Shown here piece by piece: positions 46,109-57,205 of a stretch of DNA of 64,000 nt. The position numbers and the translations under genes are program-made. Every line of letters begins with the position of its first letter. Within the stretch, counting starts at the first letter, position 1. Origin of the DNA: Lumbricus rubellus. Lineage: Eukaryota > Annelida > Clitellata > Crassiclitellata > Lumbricidae. A model generated the notes under the pieces. That model ran no database searches and was not told the DNA's origin. It saw nothing but the letters and a program-made list of their open reading frames with translations. The stretch covers positions 26,129,900 through 26,193,899 of the forward strand of contig OX243815.1 of the NCBI GenBank assembly GCA_945859605.1, written 5' to 3'.

Positions 46109-46426
46109 ATGGAGCTCTCTTACCGTATTATGTATCCAAATATTACCACAATAATTCACATTTTGCTGCTCACTTCTGTCACGGCTTGCAGTGTTGAACG
46201 AGCAAATTCTAGTCTGCGATTTGTCAAGTCGTGTTTCCGAAGTACAATGAACGAGGACAGATTTAATGCACTCATTTTATTGTTTGTCCACAAGGACATC
46301 AAGTTAGACATTGATGACATTATCAAGGCCTACGCCAGAAAGCATCCAAGGAGAATGACACTGCTTAATCCACTGCCATGGCATGTGACACTTAATTATT
46401 TCCTTTTTGGATCAAGGGTTGCATGA
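46109..46426 (+). pseudogene. hAT transposase, C-terminal dimerisation region
   Basis: A 105-codon frame. The segment from LLLTSVTACSVERANSSLRF through KSCFRSTMNEDRFNALIL to LFVHKDI and RKHPRRM matches the hAT C-terminal dimerisation domain (T.P.T...ER.FS.L...K...R..M..ERL..L..L..H). The zinc-finger BED domain and catalytic core are missing upstream, where only 140 bp separate the frame from the element's end. It cannot be active by itself. The frame has no internal stop, so the deletion derivative is not very old, or the segment is too short to have collected stops. Confidence 0.82.
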
Positions 46427-46590
46427 TCAAAACCGATAACTGATTTATAATCGTTTCACTGTTAACCTTCAGTGGAGACCAGTGGTTTTATATGAGAAAC
46501 CATATATTTTTTAAAGTTCCATAACAATTTCTATAAAAAGGATCATTATAGTGTGGCGTGATCTAATTTCATATATATATATATATATAG

Positions 46591-47203
46591 GGCTTAAAGT
46601 GTGCCAGGACGATCATGGACGGTGTCCTGGCACTTATTTTCGAGGCAGGACGCCGTCCTATATGACTTATTTGGCCAGCACTACCAGGACGGTCGTCCAT
46701 GACTGAATGGACGGCGTCCATGCAGTTACGGACGACCGGCCATAACTGCCTAAAAATGGCTCCATTTGAGGTCGACACAGCCAAAAATGCGCTGGTCGCT
46801 GGGGCTCCGCCCCCAGACCCCGCTGGGTGAACTTACTATAAAGACAAAACCTTTCTCTTTTACGATAACATTTTAATTTTTATTTTTATTGTTATCCTGG
46901 TAGCTTGCGACACTGAAAAACGACTTATTCTTATAAATTTCGCGACTTTGTCGTTCACAAATAGCTGGCAAACAAGAGCCTTAAAATTGCTCCATTTAAG
47001 GTCGAAACAGCCAAAAATGCGCAGGTCGCTGGGGCTCCGCCCCAGACCCCGCTGGGGGAGCTTACGACGCTCCCCCAGACCTCCTAGTCGGGATGGGCTT
47101 CGTGCCTTCGGCACTCGCAACTTTCCGCCTTCGGGGCCGCCACTGACGACCAATTAGGCCTACAATACAGCGTCCTGGCACTTCTTTTTTTACACTTTAA
47201 GCG
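46591..47203. mobile_element. Nested element with GCTTAAAGTGT termini and internal duplication
   Basis: Ends GGCTTAAAGTGT and ACACTTTAAGCG are inverted repeats, each followed inward by GCCAGGACG or its complement. Two internal direct copies of about 86 bp (46751-46837 and 46981-47065) contain CAGCCAAAAATGCGC and GGTCGCTGGGGCTCCGCCCC. A hairpin GTGCCAGGAC...GTCCTGGCAC follows the left end. TATA-rich flanks obscure any duplication. The superfamily is unknown. Confidence 0.65.
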
Positions 47204-47379
47204 CTGTATATGTATATATATATTTACGGGATTCGATTGGTAGTATTTACGGCCCCCCTAACCAGAAATCCTGGATCCGCCCCTGTCTACCGTATCATTT
47301 GGTTCCTTCGAAGACATAATTGGTCATACAATGTACGTTATATATACTCCACGAACTCCGTCACTGGTTGTACGCCATA

Positions 47380-47450
47380 TCAGTGCCAGTCCCAAGCATG
47401 GATAAAGGAGGAGGGCGACACTAATCATCTTTGTTATGACACAGTGTCGT
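47380..47450 (+). repeat. Dispersed repeat: GGATAAAGGAGGAGGGCGACA copy 2
   Basis: GTGCCAGTCCCAAGC, then ATGGATAAAGGAGGAGGGCG and ACACTAATCATCTTTGTTATG, preceded by CGAACTCCGTCACTGGTTG (47353), which also precedes the copy at 53.3 kb. Confidence 0.65.
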
Positions 47451-47802
47451 TATACAGCAACAAGGAGATATATATTTACATAATTTATGTATAGTTGCAT
47501 ACTCCAGTGATGTGTTTGCGCGTATACGTCGCGCATGCAGGATGTAATTATGTTTATACCGCTTCAAACAGCTTTCCATAACATGTAGTTAGCTTACTGG
47601 CTGTGAAAGATTGTCTGGTGTATGCAAAGCTGTGTACTGCAACGAAGCATATCTCTATGAGTGTACGGTATGTAATAATAAATCATAGTTTTGCATCTCC
47701 ACATACAAGCCATAAATCGTGAAACTTAATGGAGCGTTTCCTTAACGCGATCTGTGTGCTTTGAATCGATTCAGATCGGAAAAGTCCTTCATTATCAACA
47801 AC

Positions 47803-48015
47803 GGAGGAGAAGGAAGAGGAGGAGGAAGAAGAGACGGAGGAGGAGAAGGAGGAGGAGAAGGAGGAGGAGGAGGAGAAGGAGAAGACGGAGGAGAAGGAGG
47901 AAGAGGAGGACGAAGAGGAAGAGGAGGAGGAGGAGAAGGAGGAGAAGGAGGAGGAGGAGGAAGAGGAGAAGGAGGACGAGGAGGAGGAGAAGGAGAAGGA
48001 GGAGGAGGAGGAGAA
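47803..48015. repeat. (GGA)n/(GAA)n purine tract
   Basis: GGAGGA, GAAGGA and GACGGA units. The poly-R, poly-G/E and poly-P frames through it are discounted. Confidence 0.95.
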
Positions 48016-48019
48016 TGCT

Positions 48020-49090
48020 CTTCATGCTTATCACGCAGATGGTCGTTCAACGTCCATGCTCTGCACTTCACTGAACTCTTTGCACTTCAACCACTGCACT
48101 GCACTCCAATGAACCGTTGACTTACTCATAGCACTGCATGCATGCAGGACCTAACCATGCAGCTTTATATTCCACAACGGTTCCCTGCATTGCATTTTAT
48201 TAGAAACCATGTCATTCACTGCACGTCATTGCACTTTGCTCTATAGTCTATACCCCATGCACTTCAATGCGCAGTTCATATCTGTCGATAACATAAACAT
48301 ATCATTCACTTTATTGTTATCTTCTTCACTGCACCTTTGATCCAATAGCAGTGAACTGCGTTTACAACATAGGCCTATATTGTTCTTGCTTGGCACTTAT
48401 TAGTTCATTCTGGTTTCATTGTTTTCAATGCGTAGTATATAGGCTACATGTATAAGCATTTGTAGGATCATATGCTATAGACATTCCTCTTTGCACGATT
48501 CTCAAACGTGATGCATACTAACAAGTCTATGCAACTGTTACAGACTTATAATGTATACAGCTACGTCTGTTTTTATAATGTGATGATCTCAGAGATTGTC
48601 ATCGCAAGTATGACTCCTGAGAGAGTGGGTGTAATCTTTTCCAACTTGCAATCCTCGACATGCATGCAATAAAATCATCTGCAGGCACGGAACACCATAC
48701 TCTTTTAAAACAGCTTGAAAAATATAGACTCAGTGCCATGGTCGACAGGAATGTAAACCAGTTGATAATTAATAATTATCCGTGTTCGAAACTGAGCTCA
48801 TTGTTCGAATTGCTTGTCATCTATTTTAGCGGAGTCGTCTACCATGCACGGCATCTATGGGATAGAGGTCTGAGCGTGAGGAAGCAGAAGGCGATGTCAA
48901 TGAAAGAGTAGCAGTCACGACATTTGATACGATGGCTTAACATTAGACACGTGCATATCTACAACGGTATAAACAAGCATTGTCAAAATGGCGCCATGGG
49001 GTCATAGTTGTTATCGGACGACAATTTCATTCGACATCAAACAGAAGTCGTTGTGTTAAGTCCTTTCTGTCTCTTTCTCTCTGATCAGGC
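48020..49090. other. Unique sequence rich in CACTGCA words, no gene
   Basis: The words CACTGCA and TTGCAC recur between 48060 and 48350. No supported gene. Confidence 0.45.
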
Positions 49091-49096
49091 AACTAC

Positions 49097-49195
49097 GACG
49101 GTTGTCCACAGGTTGTCCACAGGTTGTCCACAGGTTGTCCAAAGGTTGGTTGTCCATAGGTTGTCATCAGGTTGTCCACAGGTTGCCCACGGGCT
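49097..49195. repeat. 12-bp minisatellite GGTTGTCCACAG
   Basis: About eight units of GGTTGTCCACAG with variants (GGTTGTCCAAAG, GGTTGTCATCAG, GGTTGCCCACGG). TTGTCCACA-type words resemble DnaA boxes by coincidence; this is not a bacterial origin. Confidence 0.92.
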
Positions 49196-49199
49196 GCTG

Positions 49200-50330
49200 T
49201 TGTTTCCTGTGAACCGAATTATTAAGTCGCATCGTGTGCAAAGCGAAAGATAAAGAAAGGGAGGACGAGATGGAAACTTTTGTCGTGTATACGGTATAGT
49301 CTGGTCTGGTCTGGTCTGAAAGCATCATGCACGCAGCTGTGTCGTATATTAAAGGAAAGCTCATGCTGCGTGCAGCCTACATACATGTACTGCATTCTGC
49401 TCAACCGAGTGTCACATTTCCAGCACTATAGAGACATACGAAAAACAGTTTGGCTTACTTTTTATTGAATCTGCATGACAGAAAATTGCTTGTAAACTGT
49501 AATTTCGGCATGTATGAAGTCGAAAGATTCATATCTTTTTATCCGTTCAACTTTATCCCATGAAACTTTGAAATCATATTCTTGTTCCAATTCTCTAAAT
49601 ATTTGGAAAATTTTATCGTTGTTATGTTGATATGTTATCAGGCATTGGAGATATATGAAAAACAATTTGGCTTGCTTTTTTAATCACGGTGTAGGCCTAC
49701 ATGCATTCCCGGGTTACGTTTTTGTCTGGAAGAAATTGATTTGTCTAACTTGTAGGAACGTTATAGTAGCCTAAACGTGATTAAATAACACAATTATTTT
49801 TTGACAAGCGCTGGGATTACGAACGATGTCGACGGCCCGTGCTGTGACCCATGCGCTGATCTTACGTTGGAGAAAACCGGGATATATGCTGCACAGCTTC
49901 TGCCATAAACAGATCAAGACGTGAGCCTTATATCCCAACAGAATTACTGCAGCCTGATAACTCTGAGCATTTCGAGCGATCACGGAAATCTATTATATCC
50001 CGCATATTCATTCATCATTGCATTTTATTTCTCGTTTAAGTTATTCGTGGGATTCTGTTTATTCTCCGCGTACACTGCTATTTTGTTTATTTAAAATTAC
50101 GAACCAAGTTGCAATTTGCAACAGGATCGAGTCGCCGACTTGCCAACTCGCCGTATATATAGCCCTAATTATAATTCGCTTGTCAAGACTAACTAACTAA
50201 CTGGGTCTCCCCTTCCTAACCAAATTATGTTACGGTATTGTTCACTGCCATAATTGTATCATGTTTGTTTGTAGTTTTGGTTGAGACAAAAAATAAATTT
50301 AAAAAACTATAACGAATAACATAGTATATT
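49200..50330. other. Unique sequence, no gene
   Basis: Only short unrecognised frames. A phrase GAAAAACA(A/G)TTTGGCTTGCTTTTT... recurs at about 49439 and 49658. Confidence 0.45.
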
Positions 50331-50334
50331 ATTA

Positions 50335-51333
50335 TACACCGTGAGGCATAAAAAAAGAAGCCCCTAGAAAAATCGTTATTATTTTAACAATTTTCGCACA
50401 ATGTCAATGAAATTCAGGAATATTATAGCTAAGTAGCAAGCAATTTCAAAAAATTAAAGTTTTTACAATTTACTGTCCGCATTTAGCTTCTACGCATGCG
50501 CAAAGTCGCTTGCGTCATTCACGCACCGCCGAGTCAATAATTCGCTGGTCAAGATCGTTACAAGCTTGCAGTCACCTTTTTTGCGTCGCTACCCAGCCTG
50601 CTTAGTGCATTTCATCTGGTTCACGGACAAAAAATTATTCACAGTTGCTTCTCGTAGCAATACTCAAAATGTAGCTGCCTATTGCAGCCGACCACCTTTC
50701 ACGCACACGTCCGACGTTTAGCAAATCTCTGATGGTGTCGGTCGGTGTTTCTTCTCTGGGGTGCACGTCAATTCACTTTGTTGAACAGGGGGTAAAAATC
50801 AACGGCAAATACTAGGCATACAGAGACGTTTTATTCTTGTAACGTATACCTGAAATTCGAGAACTCTCTGAATTTTACATTTTCCTGCAATATGGTTTCC
50901 AGCGCACAAAGTTCGAGAAACGGTTGCACTTCTGACGAATGAAACTCCTGACTTCGTAATTTCTACATTACGGCCCCCTAACAGCACAAACCTGAATCCC
51001 GTCGATTTTAAAATACGGGGGATGCATGCATGAGATACCGGTAGTGTACAAAACAAAAGTTCATGATGTTGAAGATCTTCGTAAGCGCTGCGAATCATGC
51101 AAACCTGGAACGATCTTGACCAGCGAATTATTGACTCGGCGGTGCGTGAATAGCACAAGCGACTTCGCGCATGCGTAGAAGCTAAACGCGGACAGTAAAT
51201 TGTAAAAACTTTAATTGGTTTACATTGTTTGCTATTTGGCTATAATTTTCCTGAATTTCATTGACATTGTGTGAAAATTGTTAAAATAATAACGACTTTT
51301 CTTGGGGCTTCCTTTTTTATGCCTCACGGTGTA
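50335..51333 (+). mobile_element. Mariner-like element with about 230-bp inverted repeats
   Basis: The element is 50337-51331 (995 bp), flanked by TA. Its arms start CACCGTGAGGCATAAAAAA, and the inverted match continues past GACTCGGCGGTGCGTGAA to about 230 bp, with small indels. The core contains a degraded transposase end on the plus strand. The layout parallels the element at 5895 but the sequences differ, so it is a separate family with the same architecture. Confidence 0.88.
50826..51033 (+). pseudogene. Mariner-type transposase remnant, frameshifted
   Basis: Three partial frames chain together: VYLKFE, then LSEFYIFLQYG, then from 50899 PAHKVRETVALLTNETPDFV and ISTLRPPNSTNLNPVDFKIR to a stop at 51031. 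This is the region around the second and third catalytic Asp of mariner transposases (QQD.APAH ... PPNSP.LNPVD). The second Asp position reads Tyr here (LQY), so catalysis is lost. Counting from that position to the Asp in NPVD gives 37 intervening residues, suggesting a DD37D (maT-like) ancestor. At least two frameshifts are present. Confidence 0.75.
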
Positions 51334-52080
51334 GTAGCCTATAGGCTTTCCCAGGCTTTCGAATAAGTCCGGATATTTCATCCGGGCGTCAGGTCTAAAC
51401 CAATTTATTGCCTTATAAATTAATGGAACATGTCGAATGTTGATGCATGATAATTGGTATATTCGCCTGTCTCGGCTGGTTGCAAAATCCGATCTGGCTA
51501 TTCTGTTTAAATTTGCGATTCACCTTCACACAAAGCGTGTATTCTGTAAATAATAGATTTCTGTATTGCTGGGTTTTTTTGTGCTTTATGATGATTAAGT
51601 TTCAGCTTTTCTAGCCGATAAGATTTTTTTTAATGCGTGCTGATTAATTATCGGATAACTTGCTGTGGTAGACCTATAGTCCATAAATATGTTCTTTAAG
51701 TTTTAGAACTGCCAGCTGATAGGCCTATATGTTGAATTTTAAAACGTTATTCAGATTTTTTTGAAAATTATTTTTAAAACATTCTCCAACAGTCATTGTG
51801 ATCCGCAAGGAATAAAAAACAACAACTGAGAATTACCACAAAATGAAAACAATAGTAGGTACCAGAATACATTTAATTTTTGCCAAACGTTCATAATTAA
51901 TACGATGTTCATGATTGTGTCTATGCTGTCTATGTTTTATAGCACATTGTGAGAGATTAAGTTTGTGCATGAGTTCGGACATAGTGAGAATTGACGTTCA
52001 ACTTTGTAGGCCTATATTCTCAACGCTTCGCATCACTATGTTAGACCAACATAAGCCCATTCTTCTCCAGCGTCTTACGA
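51334..52080. other. AT-rich unique sequence, no gene
   Basis: Nothing recognisable. Confidence 0.5.
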
Positions 52081-52081
52081 T

Positions 52082-52262
52082 TTAACTCTTTAATGCCGGA
52101 GGGTATAGGATTTCCCATACCATTTATTACCATCTCGACATTAAAGGGTTAAATCTCATTTCAACAGCATGCAGAAACTCTTTTCCCATCGCAGCATAAA
52201 CCATTTGAACCCGAAGCTTTCGTAACTCTATGGATAACGGCCCGTCGGGTTCAAAGAGTTAA
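52082..52262. mobile_element. TTAA-flanked mini-element with nested hairpins
   Basis: The body is 52086-52258. Ends CTCTTTAATGCCGG and, inverted, CTCTTTGAACCCGACGGG are imperfect inverted repeats flanked by TTAA. Inside, TTTAACTCTTTAATG pairs with CATTAAAGGGTTAAA (52143) and TTTGAACCCGA pairs with CGGGTTCAAA, so it could form two adjacent hairpins. Confidence 0.6.
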
Positions 52263-52639
52263 AACAAGATCGACTGCAGAAGACTTTGAATACGAAATAT
52301 ACTGTAAAGTCAAAGAAATAGTCTATTTTATAAACCACGAACGAATGAGCGAAACCTTCCGTTCAATTCAAGTGCACGTGTATGTGCTGGGTTCAATTTG
52401 ATGAAACGAAACCAAAAACTCGATCCAGAGTCAACCTACGCTCTCTCAACTACAGTAAACTATCAGATCGATAATTATCTATACAGATTACATAACAATG
52501 GAATCAATGATCTTATAGCATCATTGTTCGGCAGTCGTATAGAACAAAGAGACCTGCAGCAGTCGTATAATTGTCAATAATGTTTAAGATTCTTTAAAAT
52601 GTATATGAACATTTATATAGCGCCTTACAATAACCTCAG

Positions 52640-53215
52640 ACTACACTAACCTTCAGTAGCGAACAGCATCGTCGCCACCATCAGAATGACGTCATCCATC
52701 ATCGTCTGCCACGGATGCTTCTTCCTCTGTCGCATTTATAGAGCGCCTGTTATTGTCGTTGTCGTTGTCGGTGAAGTAAAGGAGTCCTCTTATATAAGTA
52801 AGTAAGCGCGGCTCTAATTCAACGTACGTGTGTCATCGACGACGACGAAGGCGTCTTTAAACGACGACGACGACGTTTCTCCGCCGCCGTCACCGTCGCC
52901 GCTCGTCGTTAGATGGCGATGGCGTCACAACGGAGACCGAATGACGGAGCAATCGAACAGGCGATGACGTCATACCGTCATGATGTCTTCATCTGTCGTC
53001 GCTAGTCGTCGCAAAACGCTAACAAAATAACGTTGCGAGAAGCAAGCAGTGGACGACGATGCAGCCGTGGCGGCGGTGGCGGTGGCGGCGAGGGGAACGC
53101 TGTGGCGGCGGTGGCGGTGGTAACGCACGCTGTGCATGGTGTAAGCTTATCTATGCAGACGGACGTTGATTTCTCCGTTGAATGTCGTCAGCGTTGTCGT
53201 TGTGGTCGTTGAGCA
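52640..53215. promoter_or_regulatory. CpG-rich block with two CRE-like sites
   Basis: This block is much richer in CG dinucleotides than its surroundings (CGACGACGACG, CCGCCGCCGTC). It contains TGACGTCA at 52687-52694 and 52965-52972, plus AGATGGCGATGGCG at about 52911. It could be an unmethylated promoter-type island, or just CG-bearing trinucleotide repeats (GGCGGT at 53070-53120). No adjacent gene is identified. Confidence 0.25.
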
Positions 53216-53284
53216 ACAGTCTATGCAATGCATGCATGAATATACGGTCCGCACCGATTGTGCGTAGGCCCAATAGATTGTAGA

Positions 53285-53365
53285 ACTCCGTCACTGGTTG
53301 CTGCAATCTGAAAGTGCTAGCCCCAAGTGTGGATAAAGGAGGAGGGCGACACTAGCCAGCTTTTA
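53285..53365 (+). repeat. Dispersed repeat: GGATAAAGGAGGAGGGCGACA copy 3
   Basis: GAACTCCGTCACTGGTTG, AGTGCTAGCCCCAAGTG and TGGATAAAGGAGGAGGGCGA align with the copy at 47.35 kb. Confidence 0.65.
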
Positions 53366-53965
53366 AATGGCAGTGCCGTTGAACAGTATAGGCCTATAAT
53401 TACAAGCGTTGTGCGTATGCCTGTTAGGACACCCGATGCACACTGCAGCTGTAGGCCTATATAGACTCGACGGGTATCTTAGTTTCAATGGAACCGCTAT
53501 CCAACTGCAGGTTGCGCTGGCTGAATGTTGTTGGTGTGGGCTTCTCTCCATTCGACCGCATGCTCTACATTGGCAGGCACATGAAACCTAAACGCGTTGA
53601 TGAAGAGTGCTTGCAGCGACTACGCTCATTATTTGAATATAGCGTGTCCAGACTTACTGCCTCAAACATCAGTGCGGGTAAATGATTCTTATGACGTAAA
53701 ACAGACTATGACGATTTAGTGCCAGTTGCCTAGGTTACCGCGTTGACCAATTGGGAGGGGACACTCACCCATAAGTTGATAAAAGAAAACGCCCAAGCCT
53801 GGATAGCATCGTTAAACGGAACTACTAGGCCTACTAGGCCTACTGTATGGAATCTCATACGATCGCCCTGAGAAACTCCTGGTAGGGGGCTTTACAATAC
53901 CTGCCAGGGACCCGATTCATCGGGCTTCGTTAGATCTCGAGATATATCGAGATATAACGAACTCC

Positions 53966-54165
53966 GATGCACTGGTCAACTGTTTGGTCGACTGGTCACT
54001 TGACCAGTTGGTCAACTGGTTGGTCAACTGGCTGGCCAACTGGTTGGTCAACAGGTTGGTCAACTAGTTGGTCAACTAGTTGGTCAACTAGTTGGTCAAC
54101 TAGTTGGTCAACTAGTTGGTCAACTGGTTCGCCAACAGGTTGGTCAGCTGGATGGTCACCGGGTC
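53966..54165. repeat. 12-bp minisatellite TTGGTCAACTAG
   Basis: About 16 units of TTGGTCAACTGG/TAG. The centre (54056-54125) is homogeneous with ACTAGT at the joints, and the edges are diverged. The unit is partly self-complementary (TTGACCAA/TTGGTCAA). The WSTSWSTG frame is a by-product. Confidence 0.93.
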
Positions 54166-54299
54166 GACCGAATCGACCGAGATGTCCAATCTTGAAATAT
54201 TCCCCATGCACGTCCAAAGTTAAATTTCACAGTATAAAAGTTTATCCTATATATAGTTAATTATCTAGTTTCAGTCCATCACCAATTCACCAACAGTTT

Positions 54300-55880
54300 A
54301 CCACACATTAAGCTTTGAATTTCCATTTTCGCATCTGTTAAAATGTAAACAGATAAACAACAAAAACAACGACACTCTTAAACCTTTGGTAGCTGTAGGG
54401 GCCCATAGCATAACGCAGTGAACGTAAAGCGTCAAGTTAACCATCGTGGTCTTTGTACCTGAAAACTATTTCCATAATATTATCGAATGAACTTCCGGAC
54501 ATAGGCTGTTTTTATCACTCCTATTATTGTTATTATGCCATTACGACGGATTGACTTTAATCCTCGGCGCCCAAAGCTCCGCTGTCTTTCGACACAATGA
54601 TCATCAACCGCCTCCTGAACTGTTCGTCGACCTCAAGAATTGGTCGATTGCAGATCAGAAAACAATCAAAGAAATCATCAACGTCAAATACAGCATACCG
54701 TAAAATTGAAAAAATACTTTAAATAAAGTTTAATTTTTTAAAATTAAGTTTATTTCTGGATTGTGTGTAGTGAGGCTATTGAACAGTTTGACATATCAAC
54801 TACAACATCTAATGTCATCTGTTCGTTTAATGATCATCCGCCTCCTGAACCGTTCATCGACCCCACATGGACTTCGCCATTTCGCACTGCATCATATATA
54901 TATATATATTTTACAATATTGAAATTTACTGCAACAAGACTCTGTCAGGTTAGATGAGGGACGCGATAAGCCCTATACACGATCACAAAAATGCCGACCT
55001 AAATTTTTAGCAAAATATCTAAGATCGTTTTATGAATATCCTAAATACAAAGTGTCTTATCGCTCAATTGAAGGTTAGAATAATGCCGCTTTGATGAAGA
55101 TCGAATGTTCCTGAATCGACCTCAGGTATTGTCTATAAAAATCATTGTCTGCACTTGCTTTGGTCGGTCAATATTATAATGACTGTATAGAGTTCAATGG
55201 ATTGGAGGCGAAGACCATTACGGAATCATGTCATGCAAACGCACATGCCGTAATAGTTAATTGGACTATACACACGGTCTTAAGGCTATTATCATGCATA
55301 TCACGTAGGCCGGCTTATTTTATATACAGCAAAATACATAGATCTAATATCTTATATGTCGTATATACAGTGTTATACACCTTCATGTACAACTATCTAT
55401 AGCAAAAATATCATTATTTATCACTGATGATGATACTTAGCTATTGGTTCTTAAATACGTGGTACATGCTATAGATCTTGACGGATATTCATTATATAAA
55501 ATACACATATTTAATTTAACTTATTAAACATATTATCTATATATAGATATAAATCTATAACGCGCTTATATTATCCGTGCGTGTGTTTAAATAAGGACGA
55601 CAACTATCCGGAGAATCGTGCATCAGCAGAAGCACGCAATTACGCATCGAACTTTCAAGAAGTTGCGCCATCATAATTTTGCCGAAGCTTTTCCGTCCGA
55701 TTATATTGATTCGTCCAAAATACACGTTGCATAGAAGAAGCCTATGTATACTCCCGGATACATGCACGCAGTTATAGACCGCCTGTGTGTGTGGGCAGAC
55801 GATGTCTGTGCGTGTGTCCGTGTGTAGGCCCGTGTGTGTGTTTGTCTGTATGCCACTGTTGTGAGTCTACGGTGCCTGAC
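54300..55880. other. Unique AT-rich sequence, one short duplication, no gene
   Basis: The phrase ATGATCATC(AA)CCGCCTCCTGAAC(T/C)GTTC(G/A)TCGACC occurs at 54597 and 54830. No supported gene. Confidence 0.5.
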
Positions 55881-56014
55881 CCACGTCGCCTTATTACGTT
55901 CTTCCATTTGTCCGTCCGTCTGTATGTCTGCCTCTGCCTCTGGTTTTGCTCAGTCAGTCCGAGGTGTCTCTGGTGTTGCTCTGTCTACCTGTCTCTGCGT
56001 CTGGTGTTCTTGTT

Positions 56015-56051
56015 TTGCCTTCCTGCTTCTCTCTCTCTCTCTCTCGCTCTC

Positions 56052-56090
<39 letters not shown>

Positions 56091-56460
56091 TTCTCTCTCT
56101 ATGGTCGTTCAGTCTATATATGGTTTGCTCAGTGCCATGGCTTCCTTCTCCTCGTCCTTCACCTCCTCATTTACCTAATCCTTCTTTCACCTCCACCTTC
56201 CTCTTCTCTTCCTCCTTCATAATCCTTCTCCTCCACATCCTCCACTTTCTCCGTCTATTCCTTCTCCTCTGCCTCCTTCTTCTTATCCTCCTCCTTCTCC
56301 GCATCCTTCTTCCACTCCATCTCCTCCTCCCTCTCCTCTTCCTCCTTCTTCTTCCACCTTCTCTTTCTCCTTCACCTTCTTCTCCTTCCTATTCTCCTCT
56401 TCATCCTTCTTCTCCCACTCGTCCTCCTCCTCGTCCTCGTCCTCCTGCTCTCATATTTCT
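56015..56460. repeat. (CT)n and (TCCTTC)n pyrimidine tract
   Basis: TCTC/TGTC units lie at 56024-56100 and TCCTTC/CTCCTC units at 56145-56450. Frames of up to 272 codons here are compositional artefacts. Confidence 0.92.
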
Positions 56461-56504
56461 TCTGTCGTACAAACATCTGCCGACCACAAAATCTACGACT
56501 CGTA

Positions 56505-56640
56505 TATATATATTCAGTCAATCTGTACAAATACGTCGCTGCACATGTATATATATACATATATATATATTTGTATATATGTATATATATATTCATTCAA
56601 TCTGTACAAATACGTCGCTGCACATGTGCACTCTTGACAT
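56505..56640. repeat. Duplicated 36-bp block between TATA repeats
   Basis: ATTCA(G/T)TCAATCTGTACAAA then TACGTCGCTGCACATGT appears at about 56511 and 56591, separated by (TA)n, an 80-bp tandem duplication. Confidence 0.8.
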
Positions 56641-56711
56641 TCACTTTCCAGGTGAATGGCATAATTATCTACACTCTGTAGACATAAGCATTCTGCTTTT
56701 TTTAGCCATAT

Positions 56712-57205
56712 GCAGTTACCAGGGCCGTTTTAAGGAATTTTGGGGCTCTAGGCACAAACACTAATTCTAAACGTAACTAGCCTATGAGTCTCATCTAGTT
56801 CCCCTCCTCTGGGGGAGGAAATCAACGTTTCTGGGAGACGGAGAACGAGTATATGCCCGTCGATCGCTGAGACGCATAGCGCCGAGCGGGGAGGGGCAAG
56901 GGGAAGGAATGTGCCCCTCCACATCGGAAAATGTTTGAATTTTTACATTGCATTTTAAGCTGCCATTTTAACAAATTTCTTAACTATCGCAATGCTGACC
57001 TGAATAGTCTAAGACTTCAATATTTGTACTCAACGTGCAAAGTAAATGTTAGTTTAACATACATCAAAGTTCGTATAGCATGTTGCTCATTATTTTGTTA
57101 TGTGATGTAGTCTATTATTTTGGGTCGCCTCGGGGCCCCACTGTTGCGTGGGGCCCTAGGCCCGTGCCTCGCGTGCCTAGGCGTTAAAACGGCTCTGGCA
57201 GTTAC
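56712..57205. mobile_element. hAT-type MITE with perfect 8-bp duplication
   Basis: The element is 56720-57197 (478 bp). Ends are CAGGGCCGTTTTAAGG and, inverted, CAGAGCCGTTTTAACGC, each followed by a CTAGGCAC block. GCAGTTAC lies directly outside both ends (56712-56719 and 57198-57205). The G/C-rich subterminal region (GGGGCCCCA) differs from the other hAT MITEs here, so it is a distinct family. Non-coding. Confidence 0.92.

Larger units (their letters stand above)
45963..47290 (+). mobile_element. hAT element remnant with transposase C-terminus
   Basis: The body is 45968-47285. Its ends are CAGGCGCGGATTTAG and, inverted, CAGGGGCGGATCCAGGATTT, similar hAT-like termini followed inward by G/C runs. 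TCTAC is present directly outside both ends (5 bp; a full 8-bp duplication is not visible). Inside are a transposase C-terminal frame (46109-46426) and a second element (46591-47203). Most of the transposase has been deleted. Confidence 0.75.

Noticed and set aside
47742..48120. Arg-rich, Gly/Glu-rich and Pro-rich frames of about 80-119 codons
   Set aside because: They arise from the (GGA)n tract in different frames.
53488..53685. 65-codon plus-strand frame ending near a GTAAAT donor-like site
   Set aside because: Mixed amino-acid composition is interesting, but I recognise no family and see no acceptor; insufficient to call an exon.
49097..54165. Regularly spaced 12-bp repeats that might suggest CRISPR-like or origin iterons
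   Set aside because: Units are directly tandem without unique spacers, and the surrounding genome is clearly eukaryotic.
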